Of a DNA stretch of 64,000 nucleotides, positions 36,451 through 49,033 are shown piece after piece. Source of the DNA: Roridomyces roridus. Its lineage: Eukaryota > Basidiomycota > Agaricomycetes > Agaricales > Mycenaceae. Location: positions 1,612,001 to 1,676,000 of the forward strand of contig JARKIF010000008.1 in NCBI GenBank assembly GCA_029378245.1, given 5' to 3'. Numbering within the stretch: the first letter of the stretch is position 1; each line of letters opens with the position of its first letter. Made by a program: the position numbers and the translations under genes. The notes under the pieces were generated by a model. The model made no database searches, was not told the DNA's origin, and saw nothing but the letters and a program-made list of their open reading frames with translations.

Positions 36451-36680
36451 GGAAGTGGCCCAGTGGTTAAGGCGACAGATTACCGGGACGACTCGGGGGC
36501 GACCGACCTTGGAAAGTGGCCGAGTGGTTAAGGTGACAGATTACCGGGCGAGACGCGGCGCTTCGAAACTGGCCGAGTGGTTAGAACTTGTCCGAGTGGT
36601 TAGAAACTGGCCGAATGGTTAAGGTGACTGGTTGTCGGGCCGACTTGGGCCGACGCCGCGCTTCGAACCGGGCAGTGGCC
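36451..36680 (+). repeat. tandem partial tRNA-Ser-derived units
   Basis: Five copies of the tRNA-Ser D-arm/A-box element (TGGCCGAGTGGTTAAGG and variants) occur at about 36456, 36518, 36570, 36589 and 36609. The first two continue into GACAGATTACCGGG, matching the anticodon-stem side of the intact tRNA-Ser(AGA) at 37284-37391. B-box-like CGCTTCGAAAC and CGCTTCGAACCG occur at 36559 and 36659. None folds into a full tRNA with acceptor and T arms, so these are decayed or truncated copies rather than genes. Confidence 0.65.
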
Positions 36681-37283
36681 TTTTCTTTTCTCATGCAGCA
36701 TGATTGAACACCAGCAGCGGGTGTTTTCGAGGCTTTGCTCCTGGCCTTTCCTCGAACTTTCTCTTCAGATGCAATGTCGGAGTGCAGACAGATAGATTCA
36801 GACTTCTAGTTGCTGTATACAAAATGGCAAACTTAAGGCTACGCAGCAGTACCACTGGCATAGCTGGTGCAGGGGATGTAAGTAAAGCAAGAGTATGCCA
36901 GTGAGGACGTCCACCACCTCAACGGCTCTCAACGGCCCGGGAACCCTGAGCAGTGCGAGCAGGCAGCGGAAAAGTGTGGGTGCGGCCCGTGCGGGTAATA
37001 GTCTCGCAAACAAGACTTTCTCGTAGTCAAGACAACCGTTCACAGGGAGGTGCGGGTCGCCCTGGCCGCACATGCCGCCAGACGATTGGGATACAAGCGT
37101 AGAGTGAGTGAGTCATGTAAGGCAAGTCCCGTAAGCGTTTCGCCCCTTCGCTCCACATCGCCATTGCGCTGGTGCCTTAACTTTTGCCTCTCGTCCCTGT
37201 CTCCGCCCACGTCCCGTCTTTTCTGGAGGTGCAGAGACCAAAAAATTTGATACTCAAATCGAGCAGAGCAGTAAAAGAGGAGC
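36681..37283. other. intergenic stretch, nothing recognised
   Basis: Small ORFs on both strands lack motifs. It lies between the tRNA-derived repeats and the 3' side of the tRNA-Ser gene. No promoter element stands out. Confidence 0.4.
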
Positions 37284-37391
37284 CGACGCGAGCAGGACTT
37301 GAACCTGCGCTCGGAAACCGAAACAGATAAAGCAGTGCAAGGAACCCAAGAACATTCTAATCTGTCGCCTTAACCACTCGGCCATCGCGCC
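37284..37391 (-). tRNA. tRNA-Ser(AGA) with a 26-nt intron
   Basis: The acceptor stem GGCGCGA pairs with TCGCGTC (one G-U), with discriminator G. The D arm is TGGCCGAGTGGTTAAGGC. The anticodon stem ACAGA/TCTGT encloses loop TTAGAAA with anticodon AGA at 37358-37356. There is a long serine-type variable arm, and a T arm GCAGG-TTCAAGT-CCTGC. The intron (37354-37329) sits one base 3' of the anticodon, the canonical place. The mature length of 82 nt fits a class II tRNA. The A box and B box are intact. Confidence 0.95.
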
Positions 37392-38631
37392 GCTGAGAAG
37401 ATAGGAGATTGAAGATCCATTCGGTACTTGAACTAACAACAATACCTGAAGTGGTATAGCCGCTGAAATTTGAAAGCAGTGGGCGTATTCGCGATGACTA
37501 GGAGAAGAGTGTGCTCGTGCTCGTGTTACGACTCGAGGGACTTGGTGGTGAAGGCGCCCGACGTGGGGGAGGGCGAGTCCGAGGCGGTGAAAGTTGGGGG
37601 AAGGCCGGGGAACCCAAAGATCTGCACGACCCCGTAAAGGGAGTTCGGAACGTCGGACGCGCTCCTGGACGTTCTTGAGACCGAGGGAAGGAAGGGAGAG
37701 ACTCCGACTCCCAGGGGAAGAGGAATAAATGAGAGAGAATCGTCGTGTCATGCATCAAGAAGAAAGTCGCGGCGAACTTGCTGAAGCTCGAAAACCATCT
37801 CAAGCGCCAGAGAGGTCACTAGGAAGAGTTGAGCCGCGGGTCGAGACTGACGACGCATAGTAACAGCGGGAAAGTCGACGGGATCACTGTTTGAGACGAA
37901 AGACGAGTGACATCTGGAGATGCACAGTGGCGTGGTCGCGTCGGGCATGGCAGTTCCTGGATGCTATACTGACAGGATCATGTATGAATTCGGGTATACG
38001 GCAATAGAAAACTGACCACTGCTTGGAGCAAACTTGGACCATGCGGCGGAGGATGCGCCCTCCATGGCTACTTGACGCGTCAATGCGAGCCCCACGGTCT
38101 CAATTCGCACCAAAAGTAACCTACGCTACGCCCGAGGCGTTCTTATGCCTGTATTCCTGTATTCGCGTTCACGGCTCCGTGGTAAATCACAAGTTGTCTT
38201 CCGCTGGTTCAATCTGCTGTGTAACTTGTAGACAGCAGCCGCGAAGAATCGTGTATTAATTATGAGGAGAAAGTTGTGGAAGGAGAGACTGGAGAGCAGT
38301 CGCGCGAAGTTGCGGTGTTGCCCGCCATGGTGGTTGTCGCGGTCACGAAAGCGCGTCTGATGACATCAAAACAAGCACAAAGTATGTACATACGGCACCG
38401 TCGATCGCCGCGACCACATGAAAGAGCGCAGTAGGATTCAAAGGACCGGCATCGACTTTCCATTACAGTGACCAAATTACGCACATATGTACAATATCGC
38501 AGCAAGTATCTAGGCGAAGGTCCAGCAGCCGTGAAGACGCGCAATCCATTCAATTTGTGTCAGGCCGGGCAGACACGCAACCCACCCAGTACAGAATGCC
38601 ATCGTGATCCAAAAATAATTGCTCGGAGTGG
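37392..38631. other. gene-poor stretch; one weak ORF pair on the minus strand
   Basis: No family motif was found in 1.2 kb. The best candidate is a minus-strand ORF 37948-37748 (start MPDATTPLC, end LQQVRRDFLLDA). Past its TGA the same frame runs on with ordinary-looking sequence to about 37530 (PNSLYGVVQIFGFPGLPP). This could be a small gene with one in-frame stop or a missed intron, but evidence is thin. Confidence 0.3.
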
Positions 38632-38637
38632 TATATA
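38632..38637 (+). promoter_or_regulatory. TATA box upstream of the flavin monooxygenase gene
   Basis: TATATA lies 33 bp before the ATG, followed by a short pyrimidine-rich stretch (CTCTGTCCATCTGCTCTCCC). Spacing is tight but usual for short-leader fungal promoters. Confidence 0.4.
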
Positions 38638-38669
38638 GACGACTCTGTCCATCTGCTCTCCCAACAACA

Positions 38670-40526
38670 ATGCAAAACCCCTCGGTTCTCATCGTACGTG
38701 TCTTCCCATTGTCGAGAAGACATCAGTGCTGACCGGAACTCACCCAGGTCGGCGCTGGTCCAGCAGGCCTCGTCCTCGCGCTCACACTCCTCCAAAGCGG
38801 CGTCTCAGTACGAATTATTGACAAGGAACCCACTCATCGTATCGGTTCCAAGGGCGCCGGCATCCAGCCCCGCACTCTCGAGCTGTACGCCGCCCTCGGC
38901 GTGGTAGATGACATCCTCGCCGCCTCGATTCCGATCCTCCCCACTGCCATGTACGAATATGGAAACGCCGTACCAAAGGCTGAGATTGTGTTGATGAAAC
39001 AATACGCACCGACACCTGATACTCCCTATGTCCGTGTGTTTCCCTGCCTCCCCGTCTATTTTGTTAACTGTTTTCAGCCCAACTCTGCTGCACTCGGACA
39101 ACACAAACACGAAGAAATCCTGCGAGCACACTTAGCAGCGCATTCGTGCACCGTCGAGCTGGGCACCGAGTTGCAGTCCTTTGAGCAATCGGCGGACCAC
39201 GTCGTCGCGCATCTAATCCATACAGCCGCCGATGGCACGCAGACCGAGGAGAGGCCTACATTCGCGTGGCTCGTGGGCACCGACGGCGCGCGGAGTGTCG
39301 TGCGCAAACAGCTTGGATTCAGTTTCCTCGGTGAAACGCGCAAGGAGGATCCAGTTGTTTTGGGTGACATCGTCATCAAAGAGGGTCTGGATGTCGATGT
39401 GAGTGTCGATTGCTAGCTCATGCCGGCGGGATAATTGACATACCGACAGCATTGGCATATGTGGAGGGTCGATTCTAAAATGTGAGTTTATCCATACATA
39501 CGCAAAGGACAAGGAAGCTGATGCGCACCGTAGGTTGCTGCTTCGCCCGGACGATGTGGCAAGGAAATCATTCGCCTACATGTACAATGGAGGCAATTCG
39601 GGAGAGGACGGTACTCTGACCCGCGACCAGTTTGTCCACGAGTTTTCCGCCTTTACGGGTCGCACGGACGTCCACTTTGGAGAGACGAGCTGGGAGAGCG
39701 CTTACAGAGCCAACATCCGGATGGTGAACGCCCTGCGGGATAGACGCGTATTTATCGCTGGAGGTGAGTCCTTGGTTCTGAAACTCGACTTGGTCGTTGA
39801 TCCCGATATGTAGACGCTGCACACTGTCATCCACCATCGGGAGGCCAAGGCCTCAACTCCTCCGTGCAAGACTCGGCGAACCTCGGCTGGAAGCTCGCAC
39901 TGGTCATCAAAGAGCTCGCTCCATCGTCCTTGCTCGACACCTACGCCGAAGAACGCCTGCGGATCATAGCACACATGCTCGGCTTGACCAGCGCACGGTA
40001 CCACGAAGCACGCGACTCCAAGCAGAACAAATTCCAGCACGGCGACGCACTGCGCATGCTTGGCGTCAATTATTGCGGGAGCTCGATTCTCGTCGGGTCT
40101 GGGGCGGATGATGTCGCTGATCCGTATGAGGGACTAGCACCTGGTGCCCGCGTTTGTGCTGGATATCGCGCGCCTGATGCGTCGGGGATGCGGGCCGCGG
40201 GCTCGACAAAGAGCTTATTCGAGATATTCCACGCCTCCATCCACACCGTTCTCGTGTTCGGGGAAAAATCCGAGGCGGTTCAGAATTTTCTGAAGAGCTT
40301 GCCCGTCGGCATGGCACAATCTGTCGGGGTGCTTCCGCGTGGCCTGGCACCGAGTGACGAGACTGACTTGGAGGATAGCGAGGGACACGCGTTTACAGGG
40401 TATGGGCTGAATCCGAAGGAGATGACAGTCGTCGTCGTTCGTCCGGATACCGTCGTTGGTGTCGTTGCATTAGATGTCGAGGATCTGGAGAAGTATTTCC
40501 GGGGAATTCTGAATTTCGCGTTGTAG
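38670..40526 (+). CDS. FAD-dependent aromatic monooxygenase (phenol hydroxylase/PHBH type)
   Basis: Exons 38670-38693, 38748-39029, 39078-39398, 39450-39481, 39534-39763 and 39814-40526; 533 residues, frame clean. Group A flavin hydroxylase signatures: GXGXXG in [18 protein letters not shown] at the N-terminus, the DG motif [16 protein letters not shown], and the GD motif [19 protein letters not shown] (about 293-311). A thioredoxin-like C-terminal domain follows ([16 protein letters not shown]). Such enzymes hydroxylate phenolic rings with NAD(P)H and O2. It may act in breakdown of lignin-derived aromatics or in secondary metabolism; neighbours do not decide. Introns are 48-54 nt. Confidence 0.9.
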
Positions 40527-41372
40527 TTTCAGTCCTCGATCCTGTTTGAATGTAATCCCCCACTCACAATAAAATCCAATAACGAAGTGAAAGTTCATGT
40601 AGAAGAAGTTGTGAAGAAGCCACAGAAGGAAATGTTGTTTTTTCGGGACCCGCCGATAAAGCTTGAAGATTGTCTGGTGTTGGTGTGCTGAGGAGCGTGA
40701 AGGAAAGGCTCCACAACTGAGCACCAAGTACACAGGCGCTTCCAAACTTGCTGTGGACAATGGGACGAAAGAAAGCCGTATCAAATCAAGATTCAATCGG
40801 TTACGGGGTTGTCGAAACGCTGCATTTGAGAGGAGACACTGTCCAGGGATATGTATGAGCCAAGCACAACAGAAAGAGGCAAAGACGGCAGACTTGAACT
40901 TTGCAACAAGTATCGGAGGCCACAGAAAGACGCGAAAAACGCGAAAAAAATGCGAGCCAGCCAAGAACGTGGAGACCAATCAGGTCACGTAGCTATCAAG
41001 ACGACCAGCAAGAGAGAAGAGACAGAAGAGATACAGAGGGTGAACCTGGGACCAGAGGAGCTGCAGGATCGTTCATGGAAGAAGAGGAAATCACGAAAGT
41101 CATGACACGCCTGGCCGCCAACTGAACAAATCCTCCATGAGCAACCTTCACCGACAATTTGAAAAAAGCGCACACCACCGGCATTCACCCAGCATCTGCC
41201 AATAAAGAATGTAATTATTTTATTAGAGCAAAGGAAACAAACAACGCCGTGCGAGGAGGTTTAAAAACGGGAAGCTCTAAGTACTGCAAAGAAAGTCCCG
41301 CGCCGCGCCATTCATTCCCAACGTTCCTTTTTTTCATTCCACCGCGCGTGCTAGCAGCCCACCTGTCAGCAT
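40527..41372. other. intergenic stretch between convergent genes
   Basis: Lies between the 3' ends of the monooxygenase and ATP2. Contained ORFs are short, charged and AG-rich (for example EETEEIQRVNLG) and have no splice-supported extension. Nothing else recognised. Confidence 0.45.
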
Positions 41373-43143
<1,771 letters not shown>

Positions 43144-43376
43144 TCACGCTTTTTATACTTCCCGATACATCTCCGACTCGTTCCGAACGCCCGCAAAACT
43201 GCTTGTCCCCGCATAAAACTGAGTTGTTCGAGCTGTACGACTGGCCTCGTCCCTTGCATATATTTTATATTCTGGGTACGCGACTCTGGGGACTAAGTAC
43301 CTCTTCAAAGTCCACGCAATCACACGGCTACTTGTTTTTTCTCCCATTTTCTGATGAATGTCAAGAAGACCCCAGC

Positions 43377-45231
43377 TCAATCAAGCCCAACGAGAGAAAC
43401 CTGAGAATCAGGAGGAAGTACAGTAAAAAAGCTCGCCACACTCGTCGCATTGGTGATATTCTGAAGCCCACACACTTTCACAAAGTCCCCAGCAGCTCTC
43501 GCCCGCGTAGCGTCGACATACTTGGTAAAGTCGGTCAGCGGGCAGGTGGAGCCAGGTCCAGACGTGCATCCTGGGATCGCAACCGGAGCACGATCCACCT
43601 GGGCAAGTCAGTACGACGTGGGTTCGCTATCGGAAACTTACCCGGATGCGGACAAAGCTCTTGGTAGACACGTTCTGCGGAGCCGCACCCGCAACATGGA
43701 CGACTTTGTCGGGTGCTGCAGGCCCACACGCCAAGCGCTCAAGCACAACATACCCACGGAAAGCAACAAGGTATGACGAACGGAACTTGCGGTTTACATT
43801 GGGCTTGGTGAGAGAAAGAGGATAGACACCCCGTATATTGGATGTGTTCCAAAGACCGAGGGCTGCCATGACGGGCGGGAGGTTGTTGTCGTGCTGTTCG
43901 TGTTATCAAATGATTGCATAGAGAAAGAATGAAGCGCACTGTGAAACCCATGAGCAACGCTGGCGGTGTTAGGTCCCCCCCAGGAGTGGTTTTGCCCGGT
44001 CCAAGAACAAACAGATCCGAGACCGCTTTGACCCAAGGGAAGCCAGTTGCTGCAGCGAATGGATTCCCGGGCCCTGATCTATAGCAAATAAGTCAAGATC
44101 ACAGAGCTGAGCAAAGTGCCTACCCATAGTAGTAGTTGAGATCGTCGGCGTATTCGTAATCCAGCCATTCGGAATCTGTTGGTCAGACTCTGAGAGGCGC
44201 ACAACAGAAGTGAGGTACCTTCAAAAACATCACAAAACCGCGTATCGCCGTTGATTTCAGCCTGGAATCCACATAAATCTTGCATGACTCCAATGTCCGT
44301 CGCGTTCAAGGTAAGGCCTTTGAGGAATTTGTTCAAACGCGCTGCAATATTGTTTTGGAAAGTCGCGCGAAAGGTGGTCGTAGCAATGCCGCTCGTGTCT
44401 CCTGTGGGGTACAAGGGGCATGCCGCCGAAGGAGTCAAGGAATTTGCAAATGTGAAGTTGACCGAGTCTGGCAGGCTGATGATGGTTCCGCGGTTTTCAT
44501 TTGGACCGGTGAGATAGTTTCCTTGAGAGAGATATCCGCGGGTAAAGTACGTGGCCGTGTCGACGACGCGTTGCTGTGAAGCAGACCTGTGGCGGGAATC
44601 AGAACAGAGCAGGAGTATGTGGGTGCCACTACCAAACAGTGAAATTCTGAGATCCCCGCTATGATGGACAATCAGTTTTTTGAACAAGATTCATATGGCG
44701 CGATATACCGTAAACTGGTAACGTTTGCGCAAGTCCACGCCAAGAGAGAAAGCTTCGAGAGCACCAGTAGACGACAAGAACAGGGGCTCGTGAGGAACGT
44801 CGTCAAGGGGAGGCACCCAGGAGGATATGAAGGCCAGTGGCCCCTCTGCAGTGTACGAATTGTTTTGAAATTTGGCGAACAGATTCAGCCAGCCTGGATG
44901 GCATTGTTAAGAAGGCAAAATGCAGACATGATCACATACCGGTCGCTGAGCCGGGCTCGGGATAGCGTGAACCGTGGCGGACAATGTAAGCGGCCTGATC
45001 GACGACGCAACCACTGGGAGTTTCAACTGGTATCCCATCCTGAGAAGGAGCATCAAAGTATGGACTGGCCGGCCCTAGACTCATTGTCATTAATCCGACT
45101 TTCTAAACAGATTGAGCAAGACCAGAGTGCTGGAGAGGATTGAAGACCGTCGGCCCGGGAAGCGCCCCCAGGACCGTCGGAAGCGACCCCAAGACCGTCG
45201 GAACCAAGCCAGCAAGAACAAGGTAATGCAT
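43377..45231 (-). CDS. secreted histidine acid phosphatase (phytase-like)
   Basis: Nine exons (45231-45123, 45074-44940, 44893-44709, 44658-44633, 44586-44219, 44175-44124, 44078-43940, 43893-43642, 43598-43377) give 495 residues without indels. A signal peptide (MHYLVLAGLVPTVLG) is followed by a short internal repeat LPTVLGALPGPTV. The catalytic RHGSRYP is at 69-75, with the nucleophilic histidine at 70. The proton-donor HD is at 339-340 (GFTHDNNLPPV). Several cysteines and N-glycosylation sites are present. It releases phosphate from phytate or other monoesters outside the cell; HAP family is certain, phytase activity is not. The smallest introns are 43 nt. Confidence 0.92.
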
Positions 45232-45502
45232 CTCGGTGGAAGACCAGAGAACGCAGCTGTCCAGATACTAGATATAGCATAGCGACCGAGTCCAACAACG
45301 TGCGAGCGGATGGGTGGTGCATGGTCGAAAGCCCGGAATGTCAATCCTTTCCTTGAAGAGGACACGGTCGTCCCGCGTAAGGGCCGCGTTCCGGGGGCGT
45401 TCCGTGATGCATGTCCATCAACTCGGACTTAGGGGCAATCTTCTGCTCACAATCTCTCCCTGAAACTGCTATATTGACAATGACTGGTATCTATGGCGAG
45501 AA

Positions 45503-45509
45503 TATAAAG
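45503..45509 (+). promoter_or_regulatory. TATA box upstream of the secreted lectin-like gene
   Basis: TATAAAG lies 117 bp before the ATG at 45620, followed by pyrimidine-rich sequence (TCTTCTCTGCCTCCTTCTTT). It fits a TATA promoter with a CT-rich start region. The rest of 45232-45619 holds no gene. Confidence 0.45.
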
Positions 45510-45619
45510 GCTGCCACTCACTCGCTTGGCATTTCATTCTCTTCTCTGCCTCCTTCTTTTTTTCCCTGCCAGTCAGGCTCAACTTGCAACTGTCTTTTGA
45601 ATTTTCTTTCACGTCCAAG

Positions 45620-47143
45620 ATGCTCGCAACCACTCTTTTCGCACTTCTCAGTGCCGGTGCCTCTATTCAAGCTGCCCCTGTAAACAGGCGCACTTTCACC
45701 CAGCTCGATCCCGCAGCCACAGCGGAAGCCCAGGTCAGGGACAACACTGCTACGCGCGCATTCAGCGGTGTTCCTATTACTGTACGCGTCTCTTCGTTGC
45801 TGGTGGCTATAAGCGCGTTAAACCCATGAATTTAGACCTCCAGTGGACTGTGCCTCTCCGTGGATCCCAACTCGGGCGACTTCCGCGAGAATCTCACACC
45901 AGTTTCCACCGTCGAGTGCAATGGGAGCGCTAACCAGACGTGGGACGTCATGTACGTCCTTGGCGTGCAGTTTTTTGTGTTTATTAACGATATTTAGCAC
46001 CGCTGGAGTTCATCAGAATACCCCCGGAGCTGCACTCATCGTCAGTGCATTGGTAAGTCTAGGCCAAGATACCGCAATCTTCAATGTCAATATCTGTCTT
46101 CCAGACTCAGGCCTGCTTGAACTTTGACCCTCGTCGCGCCCCTGGAAATCAAGTGTTGTTGTTCAGCTGTGGTGGTCGCGCCGACGGAGGGGGCAGCGTG
46201 ACCAACTCACAGCAATTCGTCTTCAACGGAGAAACGACTATTCCCTTCGTTCCTCTGAGCGGCAATAACGCTACATGCATCACGGCCAACTCTCAGACGA
46301 ACCTTCTCGACCAAACTGCGTGCGGTGGATTTGACTCTGCTTCTGGCGCTGAGGTTGGTATTTGACACACCACCGAAGCACATTCATTCATTCCTCTAGA
46401 TTTTCACCATCGGAGGCAAATCCGCCCCAGCTGCCCCTGCTCCACCTGCAACCACCGCCTCTACCACTGTGGCCACGACTTCAACAACAACTGCTGCGAC
46501 AGGCACCGCCGCCCCGCCTTCACTCCCTACCGTGACTCTCGATCAGACCGCGGTCGCAGAGGCCCAGGTTCGGGACGACACTGCAACTCGCGCAGCCTCC
46601 GCCGTCGCAATCAAGACTTCCGATGGCCAATGCCTCTCAGTCGACGCCAACACGGGTGACTTCCGCGAGAACTTGATCCCTGTGCAAGTCAAGGCTTGCG
46701 ACGGTAGCGCCGGGCAGCAATTCGATATCATCACCGCTGGAAAGCACAACAACGTCGCGGGAACGGCCCTCTTCGTTAGCTCGCTGGTAAGAGAGCTAAC
46801 AAACCTACCTCTACAATCTGACTCAAATTCCCGCAGACTCAAGGATGCCTCAACTTCGATCCTCGCAGGAACCCGGGCAACCAGGTCCTCTTTAGTCTCT
46901 TGCAACCAGACGTTATAACCATATTAACCCTCGTTATGCTAGGTGCTCCTCTTCAGCTGTGGTGGTCGCGCAGACGGAGGGGGCAGCGTGACCAACTCAC
47001 AGCTGTTCACGTTCACCTCGGATGCCAACCCTTTCACTCTCGCGCCCACGAATCAAGCCAACACCTGCTTCTTCAACAATAACGGCCTCCTTGACCAGCA
47101 GAGTTGCAGCAACAGTGCGACGCAGCTTTTCACTGTCGGATAA
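45620..47143 (+). CDS. secreted protein with two ricin-B-like (beta-trefoil) repeats
   Basis: Exons 45620-45781, 45836-45951, 45998-46052, 46105-46353, 46400-46786, 46837-46884 and 46943-47143; 405 residues, frame clean. A signal peptide (MLATTLFALLSAGASIQA) precedes two homologous halves joined by a Thr/Ala/Pro linker. Each half has a QxD-type start (GLCLSVDPNSGDFREN / GQCLSVDANTGDFREN), then TQ(A/G)CLNFDPRR and LLFSCGGRADGGGSVTNSQ. Ricin-B-type folds usually bind sugars; fungal members act in defence or wall recognition. No enzymatic domain is attached. Intron positions match between halves, except that the second half has an extra one. Confidence 0.8.
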
Positions 47144-47251
47144 AGTCGCACAGTGTAAGTAGGTGAGGATGAGAATTGAATACACGAGTTCTTTTTACAC
47201 ATTAAATCCGGTGTGCAGATAAGATACATGCTTGTACTAATATATTGAGGT

Positions 47252-48772
47252 CTACGCCTTGAACGTCTCGGGCCAGTTCTCTTGGAAAACATACATGTCC
47301 TCAGTAGGGGGAGTGAGCTTGGCCAACTTGCCGAGGTGCTCATCTGGTATACCTTGAGCATCAGGACTCCAATGAAGAATTAGACCGCTCACAGATGGGG
47401 TCGCTCTCAGAATGCTTGAAATGCTTCAACTCCCAGGTAGTGCCCTTGTCAGCCTCTTCCTTCCGCAGCTGCCGCTGCTCATTCTAATTAAAGCGAAGTT
47501 AGCGAGAACTCTCGATAACAAATCTGTCGCACCTCAATTCTCGACTTTTCCCGACTCGCAGAGTCAAAGTCATTCTCCCGGATACCCTTAGCGACGAGCT
47601 TCCACAACTCCCTCGTCTCCATCGGGCCCATCTCACCCCCAGTGCCCCCGCCGATAGCGTGCACCTCCTCCTTTGGCGTCGACACATTATGGAACGGACC
47701 ACTACCACCGGAGACGAAGTGGCTGTCTGTATTCCACTGCCCCTCGATAACAATCTCCTTGTGTGCGCCGCCCATGCCCGGCTGCGGGTTCAGGGTCGCC
47801 TTGAACGAGTGGGCCTTGCCCGAGAAGTAGCCCTTGCCTTTATACTCTACTGAGCCGACCCAGCCGCCACCCACGATATTTGAATGATCCGTGAGCTCGA
47901 TGTATGGCGAGCCGTACCACAGGCCCTCGATCCGCAGTCGCGGCAGGGTCAGGAGGTATTCTTCAGTAGAACCAGAGGGCAGCTTCACCGTCAGCACGGC
48001 GTGACCGAGCTGCTTGACGATGATGGACCCAGTGCTAAAACTCGTCTTTTGGGCATTGTGACCGACGAGTTTCAGTCCCTTGGAAGCATTTTCGATGACA
48101 TAGGCTGTAATCGGTGGGTGGTGCGAGACTTGCTCCACGAGTAGATTGGTCTTGCCGCGCCCATTTTTGTCGGGCCAAGTGCCGTAGAAAAGCCTGCACA
48201 CGACCAGTTAGCCGGATCAGGCCTCGATCAGGGAGAATGATGTCAGCGACTTACTCTCCGAGAGCTGGGTTGAGGGGCCTAACACAAAGTCAGGGTAAAG
48301 AAGAAGTGGGGGTTATGCGACGCACTTCTTCTCCGAGCCCATGCTCTCGTTACGAGAGGTGTATTGTCCTTTCAGGGTGCTCTGGGCACATGTTAGGTGG
48401 GGTCCAGGAGTAGAGATGGACGTACTATGAACCACTCCACAACAGCGAGGTATCTCTTCTCGGGTGTCTGGGCGTCCCCTATGGCGGCGAAGAGTTCGGG
48501 ACGCTCACACCAATAAGCTGAGGCAATATGAGCTGCAGCATCGATATTTGGATAGTTTCTTACCAGGAAATTCGGTCAAAGACGTCGGACTCAAGATAAA
48601 CGAGGGGGCTGTCATGCTCGAAAGATCACCGCTCATCGAGGCCAGCGACTTTACGAAGGAAGTCCAGGAACCACGCTGAGCAGCGGGAACGGCCTGGGAG
48701 GGAGTTTGGATGAGGACCAGATGGAAGATGTCAGTTTCGAGACAGTACCTCTCCTGCAGTTTGCTCAGACAT
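47252..48772 (-). CDS. oxysterol-binding protein (KES1/OSH4 type)
   Basis: Lipid-transfer protein that exchanges sterol and PI4P between membranes. Eight exons (48772-48749, 48693-48564, 48517-48426, 48381-48326, 48278-48255, 48193-47533, 47483-47393, 47352-47252) give 392 residues, frame clean. The family fingerprint EQVSHHPPI is at 128-136. Other supports are SGDLSSMTAPSFILSPTSL, YLAVVEWFI and the C-terminal WELKHFKHSESDPIC...FQENWP. No PH or ankyrin domain, so it is the short form. The smallest intron is 40 nt. Its first two exons lie in the left copy of the direct repeat shared with ALG11. Confidence 0.95.
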
Positions 48773-49033
48773 ATTGTGGAATGTAAAGGGTGTGGTGGTA
48801 GAATCGAAAGGTCGTGGTTTAGAATGAAAAGGGTGGAGGCAAGGGGTGTTTTGATCGATTTTGATCGAAGACTGCTATGATATCATAGGCACCCATGTTT
48901 GCTGCCATCCTCCTCCTCGTCTTCCTACCACCACTGCTCGCCTACCCCTCGCCTACCTCTATGTGCACTCCCGTTTTGAAAGCCAACGGGCTGCCCTTCT
49001 GCAATCCCTTTCTCTGCCTCCGTCCACCAAAAT
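48611..49033 (+). repeat. direct repeat, left copy (OSBP exon 1-2 + promoter + decayed ALG11 start)
   Basis: About 420 bp that align with 53678-54092 almost base for base with scattered differences, for example TCATGCTCGAAAGATCACC, AGACATATTGTGGAATGTAA and TTTGCTGCCATCCTCCTCCT. The OSBP part of this copy is functional. The ALG11 part starts with ATG at 48895 but has an insertion (CCCTCGCCTAC) that breaks its frame and no downstream exon. Confidence 0.85.

Noticed and set aside
36451..36680. several functional tRNA-Ser genes
   Set aside because: No unit has matching acceptor arms and a complete T arm, so none can fold as a tRNA.
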